The notes beneath the pieces were generated by a model that was not told the origin of the DNA, did not search any database, and worked only from the letters and a program-made list of their open reading frames with translations. This document shows, piece by piece, positions 6,027-9,175 of a stretch of DNA of 9,175 nt. The stretch is from Bacillota bacterium (GTDB taxonomy: Bacteria > Bacillota > Clostridia > Lachnospirales > Lachnospiraceae). The translations under genes and the position numbers were made by a program. The DNA lies in NCBI GenBank assembly GCA_023389295.1, contig JAEWEO010000001.1:1-9175 (forward strand), read 5' to 3'. Position 1 is the stretch's first letter, and the number at the start of each line of letters is the position of its first letter.

Positions 6027-6402
6027 GTGAGTAGCATAGATGGTCGCGCCTTTTTAAGGTGAGGAAAGTCCGGGCTTCACAGGGCAGGGTGCCGGATAAC
6101 GTCCGGTGGAGGCGACTCCAAGGCTAGTGCAACAGAAATATACCGCCAATCATGCATCTGATTCGTCAGGACGTATTGGTAAGGATGGAAAGGTGGCTTA
6201 AGAGACCACCGCTCTTCTGGTAACAGGAGAGGCTATGTAAACCCCACCCGAAGCAAGACCGAACATAAAGCGATACGGTTGCCCGCCGTGCTTTAGGGTA
6301 GGTCGCGTAGTATTTGCGAAAGCGGATACTTGAGCCACATGGTAACATGTGGTCAAGATAGATGACCATTCAAGACAGAACCCGGCTTATCGTGCTGCTC
6401 AT
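6027..6402 (+). ncRNA. rnpB: RNase P RNA, A-type
   Basis: Catalytic RNA of ribonuclease P, which removes 5' leaders from tRNA precursors together with the RnpA protein. P1 is formed by GTGAGTAGCA (6027-6036) and TGCTGCTCAT (6393-6402), all ten pairs possible. The universal P4 core is present as GAGGAAAGTCCGGGC (6061-6075) and ACAGAACCCGGCTTAT (about 6375-6390). AACCCCACCCGAAGCAAGACC (6240-6260) and the later GGGTAGGTCGC are typical conserved segments. CGGTTGCCCGCC (about 6275-6286) carries the GGU that pairs with tRNA CCA. The order of elements and the P15 to P18 region match A-type RNAs, not the B-type of Bacilli. It is complete, with its own promoter and terminator. The apparent reading frame antisense to its middle is not a gene. 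Confidence 0.97.
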
Positions 6403-6416
6403 AAAAGACAATGGAT

Positions 6417-6441
6417 ACACTCGCTAATGCGAGTGTTTTTT
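6417..6441 (+). terminator. Rho-independent terminator of rnpB
   Basis: ACACTCGC (6417-6424), TAAT loop, GCGAGTGT (6429-6436), then a T tract. The 8-bp stem is perfect. The reverse strand lacks a T tract after the stem, so it works only rightward and does not serve the convergent kinase gene. Confidence 0.93.
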
Positions 6442-6451
6442 ATTTTACTAA

Positions 6452-8116
6452 TCAAACTTTGAAGCAGCTTCCTCCAACAAATTCTTTTAATATTGAGTTC
6501 TGAGGTACCGACTCACTCGGTGTAGCAATGAAATAATCTAAGAATTTCAATAATCTCTTAGCTTCCACATATTCTTCACAATTACGGTCTATACCAAATA
6601 AAACCGGTTCCGCATATTGTTTTAGTACTGCCAATTCGTAAATTAATGCCGAATTAAACATTACATCAGCATCCTCCTGGAAAGGAAAAATATTCTCATC
6701 CTCACCTCTACGAACGGAGGGCCACATGGAAATGGTTTTTTGGGCTGAGGCTCCTCTTGTCCTCGCATCACGTACCATTCTACGAATTAATCGTCCATCG
6801 GTAGTGGGTATCCGATTATGCTCATCAATATTTAATTGAGTTAAAGCGCTAATATAGATTTTAAACTTGCTCTCTCTAGGCAGAGAATAGGACAATGCAT
6901 CGTTTAATCCATGAATTCCTTCAATCACTAAGATATCCTCTTCACCAAGTGTAAGGTAGTCTCCCTTATATTCTCTTCTACCTGAAACAAAATTAAAATG
7001 TGGCAAATCAACCGCTTTACCATTTAGCAAATCCGTCATATCCTTATTGAATTGCTCCAGGTCAATGGCATATAATGATTCGAAGTTATAGTTACCCTTC
7101 TCATCCTTTGGTGTTTTCTCCCTATCAACGAAGTAGTTATCAACTGCGATGGGATGTGGCCTAAGACCATGTGCCTTTAACTGGATACTAAGTCGATGAG
7201 AAAAAGTTGTTTTTCCTGAGGAAGAAGGACCAGCTATCATTATAAATTTTTTTCCGGATGAATTTTTAATCTTTTCAGCAATCTCGCTAATCTTTTTCTC
7301 CTGAAGGGCCTCCTGAACTAGTATTAGTTCGTTCATCTTGCCTTTAGCAATAATATCATTTAAGGCACCTACATTAGGAATATCTAGCATATCTGCCCAT
7401 TCATTTGATTCTTTGAGTGTCTCAAAAAGTTTCTTTTGCGGAACGAAGGGTTCTACTATGGTAGGATTTTTTCTATTAGGCGTGAGTAATAGGAATCCAT
7501 TTTCATAAAGCATAAGGTCAAAATACTGAAGCATACCGGAACTCGGTGGCATATAACCATAATAATAATCTTCAAATCCATCCAAATTATATATATTTGC
7601 CTTAGAAACACGACGGTATTTGAATAGTTTTTCTTTATCAAACATCCGATAACGTCGGAACAATTCGATAGCATCATCCGTTCCAATACTCCGTTTTATA
7701 AACGGTATATCTCTTTTGATGATATCCTTCATTCGATTCTTAACCGCTTCTATTCGTTCCTTTGTAAGAGGCAGCTTCCCTGTGTAATCACAGTAAAGAC
7801 CATTGCCTATGGTAAATTCCACCGATACCTTCAAGACATTGTCACTACCAAATTCTGAGTAAAACGCCTTAAGCATAACCAAGATTAAACCCCTTACATA
7901 GGTCTTATGCCCCGCATCCTCTGCAGTAGTTACAAAACTTATTTTGCTATTATCGGCCGGATGTTTGAATAATTCACGCAGTTTATTATTCACAAATGCA
8001 AGAATAATATCGTTCTCAAATTCTTTCTGATAATCTTTACTAATATCCAGAAGTGTGCTGTTTTGAGGATATTCACGAATTTCACCGTTAATTTCAACTT
8101 TTATTTTATCATCCAT
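6452..8116 (-). CDS. Nucleoside (uridine-type) kinase with N-terminal TGS/ThrRS-like region
   Basis: 554 residues, cytosolic. Residues 1-65 are a TGS-like ubiquitin-fold domain, and about 66-225 resemble the second N-terminal (editing-site) domain of threonyl-tRNA synthetase. From about 285 a P-loop kinase of the uridine kinase/phosphoribulokinase family follows: Walker A GPSSSGKTTF (296-305), DNYFVDREKTPKDEKGNYNF with the substrate-binding Asp, VIEGIHGLND at 397-406, and the arginine lid RLIRRMVRDARTRG at 442-455. By family it should phosphorylate a nucleoside, probably uridine or cytidine, using a nucleoside triphosphate. Why it carries ThrRS-like domains is not established. The architecture and length are common in clostridia and Thermotogae. 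The ATG at 8116 has AGGAGG 8 nt upstream. It lies 29 nt after trmK, a likely operon. No terminator was found before it converges on rnpB. Confidence 0.9.
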   Translation of the reverse strand: MDDKIKVEINGEIREYPQNSTLLDISKDYQKEFENDIILAFVNNKLRELFKHPADNSKISFVTTAEDAGHKTYVRGLILVMLKAFYSEFGSDNVLKVSVEFTIGNGLYCDYTGKLPLTKERIEAVKNRMKDIIKRDIPFIKRSIGTDDAIELFRRYRMFDKEKLFKYRRVSKANIYNLDGFEDYYYGYMPPSSGMLQYFDLMLYENGFLLLTPNRKNPTIVEPFVPQKKLFETLKESNEWADMLDIPNVGALNDIIAKGKMNELILVQEALQEKKISEIAEKIKNSSGKKFIMIAGPSSSGKTTFSHRLSIQLKAHGLRPHPIAVDNYFVDREKTPKDEKGNYNFESLYAIDLEQFNKDMTDLLNGKAVDLPHFNFVSGRREYKGDYLTLGEEDILVIEGIHGLNDALSYSLPRESKFKIYISALTQLNIDEHNRIPTTDGRLIRRMVRDARTRGASAQKTISMWPSVRRGEDENIFPFQEDADVMFNSALIYELAVLKQYAEPVLFGIDRNCEEYVEAKRLLKFLDYFIATPSESVPQNSILKEFVGGSCFKV

Positions 8117-8145
8117 CTCTTATCCCTCCTCGTTTATGATGTCTA

Positions 8146-8865
8146 TCACACCAGATCAAAATATTTTAACCCTTGGTCAATCAACTGCAATTTTTCTTTT
8201 ATCTCGGCCTCCCTCACTTGAGTTTTCTCAGATTCCTCTACGGCTAAAGCATCTAAGATGCCCTTACATATGGAGGCCTCCCATAAAAGAAATTCTTTTA
8301 ATACAGGAAGTTTTTGCTCTAATAATAATCTTCCATAATGAAAATGTTCTTCTTTCATTAATTCAAATTTAGTTGTATCTGAAACAACATCCTTCTTTAA
8401 GGCTTTTATCATAACATAATACTTACCATCTTCTTTTAACATGTTCTCTTTTGTTACAAGAAAACCATACTCCTGAAGCATCTGACGAACCTTATAAATC
8501 TCCGATTGTGGTTGCAAAATCAGTTCTTTTACCGACTTCATAACTGGAAGATGGTTAGTCAGAATCTGAAGGGTTAATGCTCCACCCATACCGGCTATAA
8601 CAATCGTATCAACCTCATATTCTCTTAGTTTTTCTAATCCATCTGATTTTCTAGTTTCAATTTTGTCTTCATAACCATATTTTATTATATTTTCATTTGC
8701 TCTATCGATGGGACCTTGATTTACATCCATAGCGATGATACGTGGAGAAATGTCATTCTTTGCAAGGTAGATTGATGTATAAGCATGATCGCATCCGATA
8801 TCGGCTACCCGATTGCCCGGTGTTACAAGATCAGCAACAGCTTTTAGTCTTTTTGAAAGTTGCAT
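8146..8865 (-). CDS. trmK: tRNA (adenine-22-N1)-methyltransferase
   Basis: SAM-dependent enzyme that methylates N1 of A22 in the D-arm of tRNAs; the Gram-positive family exemplified by B. subtilis TrmK. The Rossmann domain shows motif I RVADIGCDHAYTSIYLAK (SAM site, about 19-36), the acidic strand end AMDVN (45-49), IVIAGMGG (88-95) and the family-specific LILQPQSE (115-122). The C-terminal 70 or so residues form the expected helical domain with coiled-coil character. A GTG at 8901 would give 251 residues but has no ribosome site. The ATG at 8865 has GGAG (8872-8875) 6 nt upstream, and MQLSKRLKAVADLV is the family start, so 239 residues is preferred. It is the first gene of an operon with the downstream nucleoside kinase. 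In many Firmicutes a nif3-family gene occupies that next position. Confidence 0.95.
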   Translation of the reverse strand: MQLSKRLKAVADLVTPGNRVADIGCDHAYTSIYLAKNDISPRIIAMDVNQGPIDRANENIIKYGYEDKIETRKSDGLEKLREYEVDTIVIAGMGGALTLQILTNHLPVMKSVKELILQPQSEIYKVRQMLQEYGFLVTKENMLKEDGKYYVMIKALKKDVVSDTTKFELMKEEHFHYGRLLLEQKLPVLKEFLLWEASICKGILDALAVEESEKTQVREAEIKEKLQLIDQGLKYFDLV

Positions 8866-9054
8866 ATAATACTCCATTTTTCTTATTTCGGTTCTTTTCA
8901 CCGTTTTAAATATCTTATCACCCTTTTGTTATATTTTCCATATTAATTTATATTTCATGAGTTTAAAATCTACTATCTATTCTTGTGTAGCATATCAATA
9001 TTTTAAATAAAATATGCTTTCTCCGGTTATTTATACTACTAGAAGAAACGGTTC
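8866..9054. other. AT-rich divergent spacer upstream of trmK
   Basis: No ORF with a ribosome site was seen. The trmK promoter must lie here on the minus strand, but no hexamer pair is convincing (TATAAC near 8930 has no good -35). It contains an AT-only dyad, ATATTTT / AAAATAT (8998-9015), and an overlapping alternative, AGCATAT / ATATGCT (8989-9018). These could be an operator but are weak evidence in such AT-rich sequence. Confidence 0.45.
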
Positions 9055-9060
9055 TATAAT
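9055..9060 (+). promoter_or_regulatory. Probable -10 of a rightward promoter to an off-window gene
   Basis: Perfect TATAAT with no clear -35 at the usual distance. Predicted start is near 9067, which would give a leader of about 110 nt containing two hairpins and ending with a Shine-Dalgarno at the window edge. The downstream structure supports it more than the hexamer alone. Confidence 0.4.
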
Positions 9061-9061
9061 G

Positions 9062-9096
9062 AATGTTGGGGTGTGTGAAAACATATTCCCAACATT
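9062..9096 (+). promoter_or_regulatory. GAAA-capped hairpin at the 5' end of the off-window gene leader
   Basis: AATGTTGGG (9062-9070) pairs with CCCAACATT (9088-9096). GTGTGT (9071-9076) pairs with ACATAT (9081-9086) around a GAAA tetraloop, with one bulged T. That makes 15 pairs, two of them G-U only when read as + strand RNA. It overlaps the predicted start, so it may be a 5' stabilising stem or part of a cis-regulatory leader. No T tract follows, so it is not a terminator. Confidence 0.5.
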
Positions 9097-9118
9097 GTTA
9101 TTATGTTATAAAATAAAA

Positions 9119-9171
9119 GAAGCCTCCCCAAAATGCCGGTCGTCCAAAACTAACATTTTAAAGGAGGTTTC
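9119..9171 (+). promoter_or_regulatory. Shine-Dalgarno-sequestering hairpin, or leftward terminator
   Basis: GAAGCCTCC (9119-9127) pairs with GGAGGTTTC (9163-9171), nine pairs including a G-U, with an inner AAAATG / CATTTT stem (9130-9135 with 9154-9159). On the + strand the 3' arm contains the AAAGGAGG ribosome site, so the stem would hide it. On the minus strand the same stem (with one A-C mismatch) is followed by TTTTATTTTAT and would act as a terminator for a leftward gene. The G-U pair and the spacing to the window edge favour the first reading. Confidence 0.45.
9160..9167 (+). promoter_or_regulatory. Ribosome binding site of a gene starting beyond the right edge
   Basis: AAAGGAGG followed by exactly 8 nt to the window end: ideal spacing if a start codon begins at the next base. 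The gene itself is not visible and its product cannot be named. Confidence 0.55.
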
Positions 9172-9175
9172 AAAA

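Noticed and set aside
6166..6369. 67-codon frame on the minus strand
   Set aside because: Lies wholly inside rnpB, antisense to conserved RNase P structure, with no ribosome site.
8136..8372. 78-codon + strand frame antisense to the 3' end of trmK
   Set aside because: No ribosome site or family resemblance; trmK on the other strand is clear.

Overview
The window looks like chromosome from an AT-rich, low-GC Gram-positive clostridium, most likely a Lachnospiraceae relative. The basis is the base composition, strong AGGAGG-type ribosome binding sites, a clostridial-type VanR/VanS-like two-component pair, a TGS-domain nucleoside kinase, and an A-type (ancestral) RNase P RNA rather than the B-type of Bacilli. 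The assignment is inference; no database was searched.

Layout. 17-1507 (-) thrC, threonine synthase, with its own promoter just after the end of the next gene. 1655-2578 (-) a membrane-anchored SleB/CwlJ-family cell wall hydrolase behind a perfect-consensus SigA promoter. 2579-3048 is a 470-base divergent intergenic region. 3049-3849 (+) encodes a 266-residue protein with two AP2/ERF-like domains around a core that resembles an HNH endonuclease but has lost the catalytic histidine. 3850-4076 holds a repeat site, an extended -10 promoter and a long three-tier hairpin. 4077-5162 and 5152-5853 (-) are an overlapping VanS-like kinase and VanR-like regulator. 6027-6402 (+) is rnpB, with a promoter and a clear terminator. 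6452-8116 (-) is a TGS/ThrRS-like nucleoside kinase, and 8146-8865 (-) is trmK, tRNA (adenine-22-N1) methyltransferase; these two form a probable operon. 8866-9175 is a divergent leader that ends in a Shine-Dalgarno sequence, so a + strand gene very probably starts immediately beyond the right edge.

Most of the window is ordinary housekeeping: amino acid synthesis, wall remodelling, sensing, tRNA processing and modification. The stretch worth attention is 2800-4070. A 15-bp palindrome, TTAACAATTTGTTAA, occurs twice upstream of the AP2-like gene, and a 13/15 match lies just downstream of it. That third copy precedes a promoter that would make a short, highly structured RNA. This is consistent with a domesticated homing-endonuclease-like DNA-binding protein that controls its own gene and a small RNA, but that model is inference. 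The second interesting stretch is the 9055-9175 leader, which has a GAAA-capped hairpin followed by a hairpin that buries the Shine-Dalgarno of the off-window gene.
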